The notes under the pieces: model-generated | What the model was told of the DNA's origin: nothing | The model's input: the letters and a program-made list of their open reading frames with translations, nothing else | Database searches by the model: none | Assembly (NCBI GenBank): GCA_002354005.1 | Contig: DEKS01000167.1 | Span: 8,498-18,409, forward strand | DNA length: 9,912 bases | Reading direction: 5' to 3' | Origin: Bacteroidales bacterium UBA2716 | GTDB lineage: Bacteria; Bacteroidota; Bacteroidia; Bacteroidales; UBA932 | In this document: positions 1 to 5,961 of the stretch, in pieces | Layout of the letters: the number at the start of each line of letters is the position of its first letter | Numbering within the stretch: position 1 is the first letter of the stretch | Translations under genes and position numbers: made by a program

Positions 1-789
1 GACCCTCGCATGCCCACCCTCTGCGGTGTGCGCCGCCGCGGCTATACCGCCAAGGCTCTGCGCATGTTCTGCGACAAGATTGGCGTGAGCAAGCGGGACC
101 AGCTCATGGACCTGCAACTGCTGGAGTGGTGTGTGCGCCAGGACCTCAATGAGCGCTCCAACCGCTACATGGTGGTGCAGGACCCCGTCAAACTGACCAT
201 CACCAACTGGCCGGAAGGCAAGGTGGAATGGTTCAACTGCCCGCTGAATCCGGCCGATCCAGACGGTGCCAAGCGCCGTGTCCCTTTCACCGGAGAGCTC
301 CTGATTGACCGCGCCGATTTCATGGAAGATGCCCCCAAGAAGTTCTTCCGCCTCAAGCCCGGCGGCGAGGTCCGTCTCAAATACACCTATATCGTCCAGT
401 GCAACGAGGTAGTCAAGGACGAGAACGGAGAAGTGGTGGAACTCAAGTGCACCTATGACCCTTCACCGGAGTACCGTTCCGTCAAGGGCACCATCCATTG
501 GGTGAGCGCGCAGTTTGCCAAGGAATTGGAGGTTCGCAATTACGACAAACTCTTCACCCTGGCCGATATGTCCCAGGTGCCGGAAGACAAAGACTACAAG
601 GACTTCCTGAATCCGGAATCCCTGGTCATTGGCAAGGGCTGGGCAGAACCCGCCCTCCTGGAGGATCAAAGCGGTATTGCCGTGCAGTTTGAGCGCACCG
701 GCTACTATATCGCGGACAAAGACTCCACGCCGGAGCACCCCGTTTTCAACAAAACCACGGCGCTCAAGGATTCTTACAAGCCGGAGTAA
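1..789 (+). CDS. glnS: Glutamine--tRNA ligase (GlnRS), C-terminal part, 5' truncated by window edge
   Basis: GlnRS charges tRNA(Gln) with glutamine in the cytoplasm. The frame is open from base 1, so 262 residues of the C-terminal end are visible and the Rossmann domain with HIGH and KMSKS lies upstream of the window. The visible part opens with DPRMPTLCGVRRRGYT, the well-conserved end of the catalytic core in class Ic GlnRS, then a helical segment (LEWCVRQDLNERSNR), then the two anticodon-binding beta-barrels. Diagnostic stretches are DPVKLTI, IDRADFMEDAPKKFFRL, the GTIHWVSA block (about nt 484-510) and NPESLVIGKGWAEPAL (about nt 610-657). The end (FERTGYYIADKDS, PVFNKT) matches the usual C-terminus, so the 3' end is intact. 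Bacteroidota use GlnRS rather than relying only on the GatCAB route. The gene converges with the flippase operon and is probably an unrelated housekeeping neighbour. Confidence 0.97.
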   Translation, partial: DPRMPTLCGVRRRGYTAKALRMFCDKIGVSKRDQLMDLQLLEWCVRQDLNERSNRYMVVQDPVKLTITNWPEGKVEWFNCPLNPADPDGAKRRVPFTGELLIDRADFMEDAPKKFFRLKPGGEVRLKYTYIVQCNEVVKDENGEVVELKCTYDPSPEYRSVKGTIHWVSAQFAKELEVRNYDKLFTLADMSQVPEDKDYKDFLNPESLVIGKGWAEPALLEDQSGIAVQFERTGYYIADKDSTPEHPVFNKTTALKDSYKPE

Positions 790-809
790 TCCTTTAATAA
801 CGGATTATC

Positions 810-840
810 AAGCCCTTTCATCCTGCCGATGAAGGGGCTT
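810..840 (+). terminator. Hairpin terminator of glnS, possibly bidirectional
   Basis: A 13-bp stem (810-822 with 828-840) closes a 5-base loop; the only imperfection is one T/G position that pairs as G-U. On the plus strand it is followed by a broken T-rich run (CTTTCATTT), which fits a modest intrinsic terminator 20 bases after the glnS stop. The right arm ends directly against the stop codon of the convergent flippase gene (841-843), so the same hairpin could end that transcript too. The minus-strand side has only a weak T-tract, so termination is less certain in that direction. Confidence 0.75.
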
Positions 841-2268
841 TCATTTATGGAAAAGCAGGCCGACAAGCGGCCTGAGCTGACGGGTAAGAACCAGCGCCAG
901 CAGGTACACGGCACCCATGATGGCCAGCTTGACGGCAAAGGCGCCCACCAGCGGAAGCGCCGGGAGGAAGGTGCAGCCGTAACCGGAAAGGGCTACGGCA
1001 CCCATTACGCACAGGTCCGGCAGCAGGCCCTTGAGGAAGTCCCGCGTGCGGAACCCGAAGGACAGATGCACCAGGATGTAGAAGGTGGCCACGAATTGCA
1101 GGTTATAGGCAATGGCCACATTCCGCGCCACCGCCACAATGCTGCCTTCTGCCAAACCGGCAATGATGAACACCACCACCATAATGGCATTCATGCTCCC
1201 GCTCCACAGGAGCCGCCGGGTGTCTCCCAGGCTTTGGAAAATGGTGCCGGCCGATGAAAGAATCATCTGCGCCCACATGGCGAGGGACATCCACTGAAGG
1301 CAGGGGATGGCCGGAAGCCACTGTTTCCCGTACAGGATGGGAATAATCTCTCCGCTAGAAAACCAGAAAAACGGGGTGATGAACGCCCCCAGCAGCGACA
1401 GCACCTTTACTACCTGCCGATATTTGTCATAGATATAGGTTTTGTCGTTCTGGTGCTCGGAAAGAATGGGATGCAGTACCGGCGTAATCACATGGGTGAG
1501 GTTGTTCACCGGATACAGCATGAGCTTATAGGACTTGTCGTAGTAGCCCAGTTGCGCAGGACCCATATACTTGCCGATGAGGAGGTTGTCCAGGTTCCGG
1601 GCAAAGTAATTGATGAGGTTGAAGCCAAACAGGTAGCCGGAGTAGCTGCGGATTTTTTCCAGGCTGGCCCACGCGGGCCTGCGGGCCATGGGCGGCCGCG
1701 TGGAGAAATAGTTCCAGCTGAAGATGAACACGGCATCCAGGATGGCCTGCACCACCAGGGCGTAATATTTAAGGCCCGTCAGCGCCAGCCCGATCCCCAC
1801 AATGCCCGAGGTAAGGCAGGCGCACAGGATGCGGAGCGCCACCTTCTTGAACTCCTTTTGCTTGAGCAGCAGCGCATTGGGAACCACATTGAGCGTATTG
1901 AAAAACAGCTGTACAGACAGCAGCATGCCCACCGGAATCAGTGCCCGGTTTCCGTAAAAATGGGCCATGGGGAAGGAGAAAAGCGCAAAGGCGCCCATCA
2001 GGATGAGTCCCAGCCGCAGCGAGAAGGCGAAAATGCTCCCGATATCCTCCCGGCTCAGTTCTTTGTTCTGGATGATGCCTGCACCCAGCCCCATGTCCGA
2101 GAGCAAGCTGAAAAAAGTGGTAAACACCATGGCGACGGCCACTACGCCAAAGTCTTCCGGCACCAGGATACGGGCCAGCGCCGCGTTGAACAGCAGGCGC
2201 AGCACCAGCGTGGAGTAGCGGGCGGCGGCATTCAGGTAAACCGCCTGTTTGATGGAAGAAGTGGCCAT
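841..2268 (-). CDS. Wzx/MOP-type polysaccharide flippase (lipopolysaccharide biosynthesis protein)
   Basis: 475 residues, the usual length for MOP-superfamily oligosaccharide flippases, which move undecaprenyl-diphosphate-linked glycan units from the cytoplasmic to the periplasmic face of the inner membrane. The protein is hydrophobic along its length, with alternating membrane segments consistent with 12 or more helices (for example ALARILVPEDFGVVAVAMVF near the N-terminus). It shows typical WzxC-like features: an N-terminal SIKQAVYLNAAARYSTLVLR amphipathic start, the conserved ILVPEDFGVVA loop, an SDMGLGAGIIQ segment after helix 2, and the central NLDNLLIGKYMGPAQLGYYD motif (roughly residues 225-245). 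The start is the ATG three bases after the stop of the upstream glycosyltransferase, so the two are translationally linked. No polymerase (Wzy) is in view. The substrate cannot be told from sequence. Family assignment is firm; the exact glycan is unknown. Confidence 0.92.
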   Translation of the reverse strand: MATSSIKQAVYLNAAARYSTLVLRLLFNAALARILVPEDFGVVAVAMVFTTFFSLLSDMGLGAGIIQNKELSREDIGSIFAFSLRLGLILMGAFALFSFPMAHFYGNRALIPVGMLLSVQLFFNTLNVVPNALLLKQKEFKKVALRILCACLTSGIVGIGLALTGLKYYALVVQAILDAVFIFSWNYFSTRPPMARRPAWASLEKIRSYSGYLFGFNLINYFARNLDNLLIGKYMGPAQLGYYDKSYKLMLYPVNNLTHVITPVLHPILSEHQNDKTYIYDKYRQVVKVLSLLGAFITPFFWFSSGEIIPILYGKQWLPAIPCLQWMSLAMWAQMILSSAGTIFQSLGDTRRLLWSGSMNAIMVVVFIIAGLAEGSIVAVARNVAIAYNLQFVATFYILVHLSFGFRTRDFLKGLLPDLCVMGAVALSGYGCTFLPALPLVGAFAVKLAIMGAVYLLALVLTRQLRPLVGLLFHK

Positions 2269-2271
2269 GGG

Positions 2272-3117
2272 TCAGCGGCGCATCAGGTTAAGCAGGACCT
2301 CCATGGAACGGACGCTCTCTTGCAGTTTCATTTTTTCTTTTCGGGCGTTGGTCCGATACGCCTTGTCGGTGGCAACATCTTCCAGATGCAGCACCTGGAC
2401 CTTGGGGCTGTACAGCAGGACAAGTCCTTGCTGCAGGCATTCGTAGTGCAGGATATCCTCCTCAAAATAGAGGAAGGTGCCGGGGTTAAAGGCATATTCC
2501 CGCACCCGGATGAAATCCGGCGAGAAAACAAAGCACGCCCCGTGCAGCACTACATCCCGGGCTGATTCCTGCCACGGCGTTTCTTCCGGTGCCGGTGCCG
2601 ACCGGAACAGTGCCTGTTTGATGCGCCATTTCAGGCGCCTCCAGGCAAAGTGGGAGAGGTTTTTCCGGTAGCGCTCCAGCCGCGCCTGTACCTCCTCCCG
2701 GGTAAAGCCCCTCAGGTGCGCCGGGTTCTGGTGAAGCCCGCTTCCGGGATTGAGGATGTCCGGCCCCAGCACGGCAAAAGGCGTTTCCCGGTAAAGGGAG
2801 GCCACCTTGCCGATAAAGGCAGTGTCCGGAATGAGGACGTCGTTGTTCAGGACCACCACAAACTCGCAGGAGAAATGCTCCCGTAAATAGCAGTATCCTA
2901 GATTGTTACCGCGCGCGAAGCCCTCATTTTGCGGAGATAGGAGCACCGTTACTTCCGCCTTTCCGGCAAAATGTTGCGCCAGACGCTGCCCGGAGCCGCC
3001 GGGGGATGCGTTGTCCACAATAACCACGTGTTTTTCTCCGGCAAGCCCCAGGAGGCTTTCCGTGCACTGCAGCGTCATCTCGTACGCCAGGTAATGGAGA
3101 ACGACAAATCCGGTCAT
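2272..3117 (-). CDS. Family 2 glycosyltransferase (GT-A fold, rhamnosyltransferase-like)
   Basis: 281 residues. It should transfer a sugar from a nucleotide donor to a lipid-linked acceptor at the cytoplasmic face of the inner membrane. Visible GT2 motifs in order: a beta strand then VDNASPGGSG (residues 34-43, nucleotide binding), QNEGFARGNNLG (63-74), LNNDV (90-94, in the place of the metal-binding DxD), HGACF (192-196, acceptor side) and YFEEDI (217-222, catalytic-base region). The frame stays open upstream to 3492, but that part overlaps the divergent gene and resembles no transferase. The ATG at 3117 gives a protein starting MTGFVVLHY, the normal first beta strand, and sits just downstream of a good promoter. 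The gene ends 3 bases before the flippase, so the two form an operon. The 150-190 region is a charged helical insert that is ordinary for this family and has no palindrome, unlike the two GT2 genes on the other strand. Confidence 0.9.
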   Translation of the reverse strand: MTGFVVLHYLAYEMTLQCTESLLGLAGEKHVVIVDNASPGGSGQRLAQHFAGKAEVTVLLSPQNEGFARGNNLGYCYLREHFSCEFVVVLNNDVLIPDTAFIGKVASLYRETPFAVLGPDILNPGSGLHQNPAHLRGFTREEVQARLERYRKNLSHFAWRRLKWRIKQALFRSAPAPEETPWQESARDVVLHGACFVFSPDFIRVREYAFNPGTFLYFEEDILHYECLQQGLVLLYSPKVQVLHLEDVATDKAYRTNARKEKMKLQESVRSMEVLLNLMRR

Positions 3118-3126
3118 AGCAACAAA

Positions 3127-3158
3127 CAAAGGTAATGATTTTGTGCTTTCCTTGCAAA
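3127..3158 (-). promoter_or_regulatory. Bacteroidota-type promoter for the glycosyltransferase-flippase operon
   Basis: Read on the minus strand, TTTG (3158-3155) is followed after 20 bases by TACCTTTG (3134-3127). This is a full match to the Bacteroides -33/-7 consensus, TTTG then TAnnTTTG with 19-21 bp spacing. The -7 box ends only 9 bases before the ATG at 3117, so transcription should start within a few bases of the start codon and the leader would be very short or absent. No Shine-Dalgarno sequence is present. Its elements alternate with those of the opposite promoter. Confidence 0.8.
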
Positions 3159-3170
3159 ATGTTAATTTTG
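3140..3170 (+). promoter_or_regulatory. Bacteroidota-type promoter for the three-gene glycosyltransferase operon
   Basis: TTTG (3140-3143) is followed after 19 bases by TAATTTTG (3163-3170), a full match to the Bacteroides TTTG / TAnnTTTG consensus. The -7 box ends 7 bases before the ATG at 3178, so the transcript should begin at or within a few bases of the start codon. The sequence between, TATCGGC, has no ribosome binding site. The elements interleave with those of the divergent promoter, so polymerase could probably occupy only one of the two at a time. Confidence 0.8.
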
Positions 3171-3177
3171 TATCGGC

Positions 3178-3933
3178 ATGAAAAAAGTGATTTATACCGT
3201 CCTTACGGGGAACTATGACCGTCTGGCGCAGCCGGAGGTGGTGGATTCCACGTGGGATTATGTCTGCTTCACGGACAAGGCCGGGCAGGACGGCGTATGG
3301 AAGCTCCGGGAGATTCCCTATGCATCGGCAAACCCCATCCTGAGGGCCCGCTATGCCAAGCTGCATCCGCACCTGCTGTTGCCGGAATACGAGTTGTCCG
3401 TTTTCATGGACGCCAACCTGTGCATTACAGGGGAGGCATTTTACGAGCATATATCGGCCCTGGAAAATGCTTCGATGGCTCTTCTGGAGCACCCCTCGCG
3501 GGACTGCGTGTACGAGGAACTCCGCTACTGCTACCTCAAGGACAAGCTCTCCACCCGCGCCGCCTGGGGCCTTTTGCGTTCATACAAACAGATGGCCATG
3601 CCGCGTCACTTCGGACTCTATGAAACCAATGTGGTGCTTCGCCATCACAAGGAGGCGGCGGTCGTGGCCCTGGACGAGCGCTGGTGGGCCCTGCTGGAGA
3701 CTTCCCGTTGCACGCGGGACCAGCTGAGCCTCACCCCGGCCCTGCACCTGGAAGGCCTGCAGCCGGCGCTTTTGCTGGGCAGGGGCCTCAATGCCCGCAA
3801 TGTGCCCTATATCCGCTATTCCAATCATCCTCGCACGGGAAAGGAAAATGTGCCCGGACGGCTCAATTGGGCCAATCTGACCTACAACCTGCGCCTTGCC
3901 TGGCGCAAATGCAATCTGCTATGGCTCAGGTAA
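3178..3933 (+). CDS. DUF616 (TOD1/MUCI70-like) glycosyltransferase domain protein
   Basis: 251 residues with the look of the DUF616 family, a GT-A-like group found in plant TOD1/MUCI70 proteins and in bacterial polysaccharide loci. The N-terminus KKVIYTVLTGNYDRL followed by WDYVCFTD (residues 26-33) is the characteristic family opening. VFMDANL (75-81) occupies the place of a DxD metal site but reads DAN (78-80). A conserved-looking HPSRDCVYEE segment (105-114) follows, and RDQLSL sits in the last third, where the family has a DQ pair. There is no signal peptide or membrane segment, so it probably acts in the cytoplasm on a lipid-linked or nucleotide-sugar substrate. It is first in a three-gene operon whose next gene overlaps its 3' end by 13 bases. 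The start is fixed by the family N-terminus and by the promoter just upstream. The donor sugar is unknown. Confidence 0.72.
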   Translation: MKKVIYTVLTGNYDRLAQPEVVDSTWDYVCFTDKAGQDGVWKLREIPYASANPILRARYAKLHPHLLLPEYELSVFMDANLCITGEAFYEHISALENASMALLEHPSRDCVYEELRYCYLKDKLSTRAAWGLLRSYKQMAMPRHFGLYETNVVLRHHKEAAVVALDERWWALLETSRCTRDQLSLTPALHLEGLQPALLLGRGLNARNVPYIRYSNHPRTGKENVPGRLNWANLTYNLRLAWRKCNLLWLR

Positions 3934-4898
3934 GTGTGGTCATTGTTTGCATGGGGAACCCCGCCGTGCACCTGTATGCCTGCCTGGACAGCCTGTTCGC
4001 GCAGAACCGGACGCCGCTGGACGTGTGGGTGGTGGCCTATCTCATGCAGGCGGAGCACCGGGAAGCCCTTGCTGCCCGTTATCCTGCCATCCATATCATC
4101 GAGAGCAGGGAAGTGCGGGGCTTTGCAGAGAATAACAACCTGGCGCTCAGGCAAATAGACAGCGAATACTGCTTTGTTGTCAATGACGATACCCTCCAGT
4201 CCATGCCGGTAGTGGACCGCCTGCTGGAGGACCTGAAAACGCTGCCGGAAAATGCCGCCGTGGTGCAGCCCAAGATTGTTTTTGCGGACGGCCGGGTGCA
4301 GACCTGCGGCCGGGCGCCCTGGACCGCCTGGCGCTATGCCAAGCACTATCTGCATTGGGTCGATGAGGGGAGGACGGAGGGCGCTTTAGGTCCCACGTCC
4401 GAAGAAAAATATTTTTCGTGCGGCTGCTCGAAAAACCATTTTTCTTCGGACATCGCAACGCCAACGCACGATCATGAGCTATTGCAAACTTATACATTAA
4501 ATGGGGCGTGTTTTCTGATTAAGACGGCGGTGTTTAGGAAGATGGGGTGGTTCGACGAGCGGTACTTCTTTACGCCGGAGGACATTGCGCTGGGGCATGC
4601 GCTGAACAATGCCGGCTATTCGGTGTGGGTGCATCCTCAGGTGTGCATTACGCACCTGGCGGGGGGCTCGGTGAGTGCCATGGAGCAGGCTATCAAGCCC
4701 GCCCGTGTGCGCGGCTCCCTTATATTCTACGGTGAGCCGCTGTGGCTTAAATGCTTTATCTGGAGCGTGGAACTGGCAAGGTATGTAAAAAACAGTCTCC
4801 TGTGCCGAGAGCAGAATAGAAAAACGGCCCGCAACGTAATGAAAACGGTGTTTTCCAAGCAAACGCCCAAAGAAATCTTTATTCGTTTCAAGCCATGA
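3921..4898 (+). CDS. Family 2 glycosyltransferase with in-frame palindrome and divergent donor site
   Basis: 325 residues from the ATG at 3921, which overlaps the previous gene by 13 bases; an ATG at 3909 in the same frame would add four residues and cannot be excluded. The family N-terminus is VSVVIVCMGN. GT2 landmarks: RGFAENNNLAL (66-76), VVNDDTL (86-92, metal site), GACFL (195-199), FDERYF (211-216) and FTPEDI (217-222, catalytic-base area). The C-terminus is a basic, partly hydrophobic tail that could sit on the membrane. Odd points: the usual VDNxSxDGS nucleotide loop is replaced by VVAYLMQAEH (about 37-46), so the expected aspartate is absent; and residues about 160-177 are encoded by a long palindrome within an AT-rich patch. 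The reading frame is intact, so it is probably expressed, although a changed specificity or loss of activity is possible. The gene overlaps the next one by ATGA. Confidence 0.87.
   Translation: MAQVSVVIVCMGNPAVHLYACLDSLFAQNRTPLDVWVVAYLMQAEHREALAARYPAIHIIESREVRGFAENNNLALRQIDSEYCFVVNDDTLQSMPVVDRLLEDLKTLPENAAVVQPKIVFADGRVQTCGRAPWTAWRYAKHYLHWVDEGRTEGALGPTSEEKYFSCGCSKNHFSSDIATPTHDHELLQTYTLNGACFLIKTAVFRKMGWFDERYFFTPEDIALGHALNNAGYSVWVHPQVCITHLAGGSVSAMEQAIKPARVRGSLIFYGEPLWLKCFIWSVELARYVKNSLLCREQNRKTARNVMKTVFSKQTPKEIFIRFKP
4397..4451. repeat. 55-bp palindromic element inside a glycosyltransferase gene
   Basis: Perfect 14-bp inverted arms, 4397-4410 and 4438-4451 (left arm GTCCGAAGAAAAAT). Inside them is a second 7-bp stem, TTTTTCG (4412-4418) with CGAAAAA (4429-4435), around a 10-base loop; a one-base against two-base bulge separates the stems. 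In total 21 base pairs form a compact hairpin. It is translated in frame as roughly S160 to D177 of the host protein. The element is much richer in A and T than the flanking gene. No target duplication is visible. It may be an inserted small palindromic repeat, or a structure that arose within the gene; only copies elsewhere in the genome would decide. Confidence 0.75.
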
Positions 4899-5875
4899 CC
4901 CGCGTCCTTGTCATTATTGTTTCCTATAACGGCATGCCCTGGCTGGAGCGGTGTCTCGGCTCCGTGTACTCAGGGACAAATACGGGTCAATTTGCCCCGG
5001 ACTTGTATGTGTGGGACAACGATTCCACGGACGGGAGTGCGGATTATGTGGCGAAGCACTTCCCCGGGGCGCACCTGGTGCGCAGCGCGGAGAACGTGGG
5101 CTTTGCCAAGGCCAACAATATGGGCTTTCAGTACGCCCTGGACCACGGCTATGACTACGTGTACCTCCTCAACCAGGATGCCTGGCTGGCCCCCGGAGCC
5201 CTGGAGGCCCTCGTTGCCGCCGCTGAAGCCCACTCGGACTACGCCGTCCTGAGCCCCCTCCAGTACCAGGACGGCTACCAAGCCTTCGATCTGCAATTTG
5301 CCAAGCTATATCATGGTTCGGAGGAGGGTATGGGGTCACAAACCCATGGCCACCCTCGGCCGTGTAAGAGGGAGGGGCCCACAGCCGTGCGTCAGCACGT
5401 TGCGAATGGGAGGGGTCGCGAAGCGACGGTTTGTGAACCCATACCCTCCGCAGAACCTGTTGAGGTTAAGCGTATTATGGCGGCGCACTGGCTGGTGCCG
5501 GTGGGGGCGCTGAAGACCGTCGGGCCGTTCGAGGAGGAACTGTTTCCGCTCTATGGGCAGGACGACGACTGGTGCAACCGGGCACGGTATCATAAGCTGA
5601 AAGTGGGCATAGTGCCGGACGCCAAGGCCGTGCACGACCGTGCGCAGCGGCGGGAGCCCAAGGAAAAAGTAATCCGGCGGAACTACTACATCGGCTCGCT
5701 CGTCCGCCTGTGCGACCCCAACCGCCCGCTATGGGAGCGATTTGCGTTCGTGTGCTTGTTTACCCTGGTGAAAAGCGTCAAATACGGCAGCCTGCTGCCC
5801 TTCAAGTACTTCCGCCAAATCTGTGCCCAGTTACCGGCGGTCCGTCGGCACAGGGATTTCTCCATTCGCTGTTAA
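4895..5875 (+). CDS. Family 2 glycosyltransferase (WbbL/rhamnosyltransferase-like) carrying an in-frame palindromic insert
   Basis: 326 residues, starting at the ATG that shares ATGA with the previous stop. It is a canonical GT2 enzyme: VIIVSYNG (6-13), VWDNDSTDGS (39-48, nucleotide binding), ENVGFAKANNMGF (66-78), YLLNQDAW (90-97, metal site), MAAHWLVP (195-202, acceptor side), FPLYGQDDDWC (217-227, catalytic-base region) and VHDRAQRREP (246-255). This motif set is typical of rhamnosyl- and related transferases that extend lipid-linked O-antigen or capsule units on the cytoplasmic face. A C-terminal hydrophobic stretch (WERFAFVCLFTLVKS) may contact the membrane. Residues about 141-188 do not resemble the family: they are low-complexity, basic, and encoded by a 143-bp inverted-repeat element. 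All core motifs survive on both sides, and the frame is unbroken, so the extra peptide is probably carried as a surface loop. Last gene of its operon. Confidence 0.92.
   Translation: MTRVLVIIVSYNGMPWLERCLGSVYSGTNTGQFAPDLYVWDNDSTDGSADYVAKHFPGAHLVRSAENVGFAKANNMGFQYALDHGYDYVYLLNQDAWLAPGALEALVAAAEAHSDYAVLSPLQYQDGYQAFDLQFAKLYHGSEEGMGSQTHGHPRPCKREGPTAVRQHVANGRGREATVCEPIPSAEPVEVKRIMAAHWLVPVGALKTVGPFEEELFPLYGQDDDWCNRARYHKLKVGIVPDAKAVHDRAQRREPKEKVIRRNYYIGSLVRLCDPNRPLWERFAFVCLFTLVKSVKYGSLLPFKYFRQICAQLPAVRRHRDFSIRC
5315..5457. repeat. 143-bp structured palindromic element inserted in frame in a glycosyltransferase gene
   Basis: Outer inverted arms 5315-5344 and 5428-5457 match at 27 of 30 positions; the core 22 bp (5323-5344 with 5428-5449) match at 21. 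Between the arms are three small hairpins: CCCTC/GAGGG (5353-5357 with 5368-5372), CGTGC-GTCA-GCACG (5386-5399) and GTCGC-GAA-GCGAC (5415-5427). The left arm can also fold locally (5324-5334 with 5343-5357, with a bulge), so alternative structures compete. It is G-rich on the plus strand, unlike the host gene, and is translated as a basic segment of about 45 residues. Boundaries are set by the end of pairing; no clear target duplication is seen. It resembles a REP- or MITE-like non-autonomous element, but no transposase is present here. Confidence 0.82.
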
Positions 5876-5891
5876 GGAATCTCACTTTTTC

Positions 5892-5922
5892 TTGCCTTTC
5901 TGCTAATAAAGTGTTATCTTTA
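5892..5922 (+). promoter_or_regulatory. Probable promoter for the LruC lipoprotein operon
   Basis: The 86-base gap after the glycosyltransferase operon holds TTG (5892-5894) and, 20 bases later, TATCTTTA (5915-5922). This is one base short of TAnnTTTG and has a partial -33 box, so it is a weaker match than the divergent pair at 3127-3170. It would give a leader of about 35-40 bases before the ATG at 5962. It separates the lipoprotein operon from the transferases. The gap shows no strong terminator and no other signal that I can recognise. Confidence 0.5.
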
Positions 5923-5961
5923 CGAACTATTTTGGTATGTATTGTAGAGAAGATCTTTATC

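Noticed and set aside
1453..2565. 370-residue plus-strand open frame opposite the flippase
   Set aside because: It is Gln/His-rich with no domain and spans two real minus-strand genes; a shadow of their codon bias.
3118..3492. Upstream extension of the minus-strand glycosyltransferase frame by 125 residues
   Set aside because: It overlaps the divergent DUF616 gene, resembles no transferase sequence and would cross both promoters; the ATG at 3117 gives the normal GT2 N-terminus.
4397..5457. The two palindromes as ends of one composite transposon
   Set aside because: The arms are unrelated in sequence, there is no transposase between them, and the enclosed sequence is ordinary glycosyltransferase code in a continuous operon.
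5821..5853. Stem-loop (CTGTGCC with GGCACAG) near the end of the third glycosyltransferase gene as a terminator
   Set aside because: The 7-bp stem lies inside the coding sequence, has a 19-base loop and is not followed directly by a T-run.
5924..5940. Alternative -7 box near TATTTTGG upstream of the LruC gene
   Set aside because: The spacing within the box is one base short of TAnnTTTG, and no TTTG lies at the right distance; the 5915-5922 box fits better.
5710..5961. Upstream extension of the LruC protein frame by 84 residues
   Set aside because: It overlaps the end of the GT2 gene in another frame, and the ATG at 5962 begins a clear lipoprotein signal peptide.
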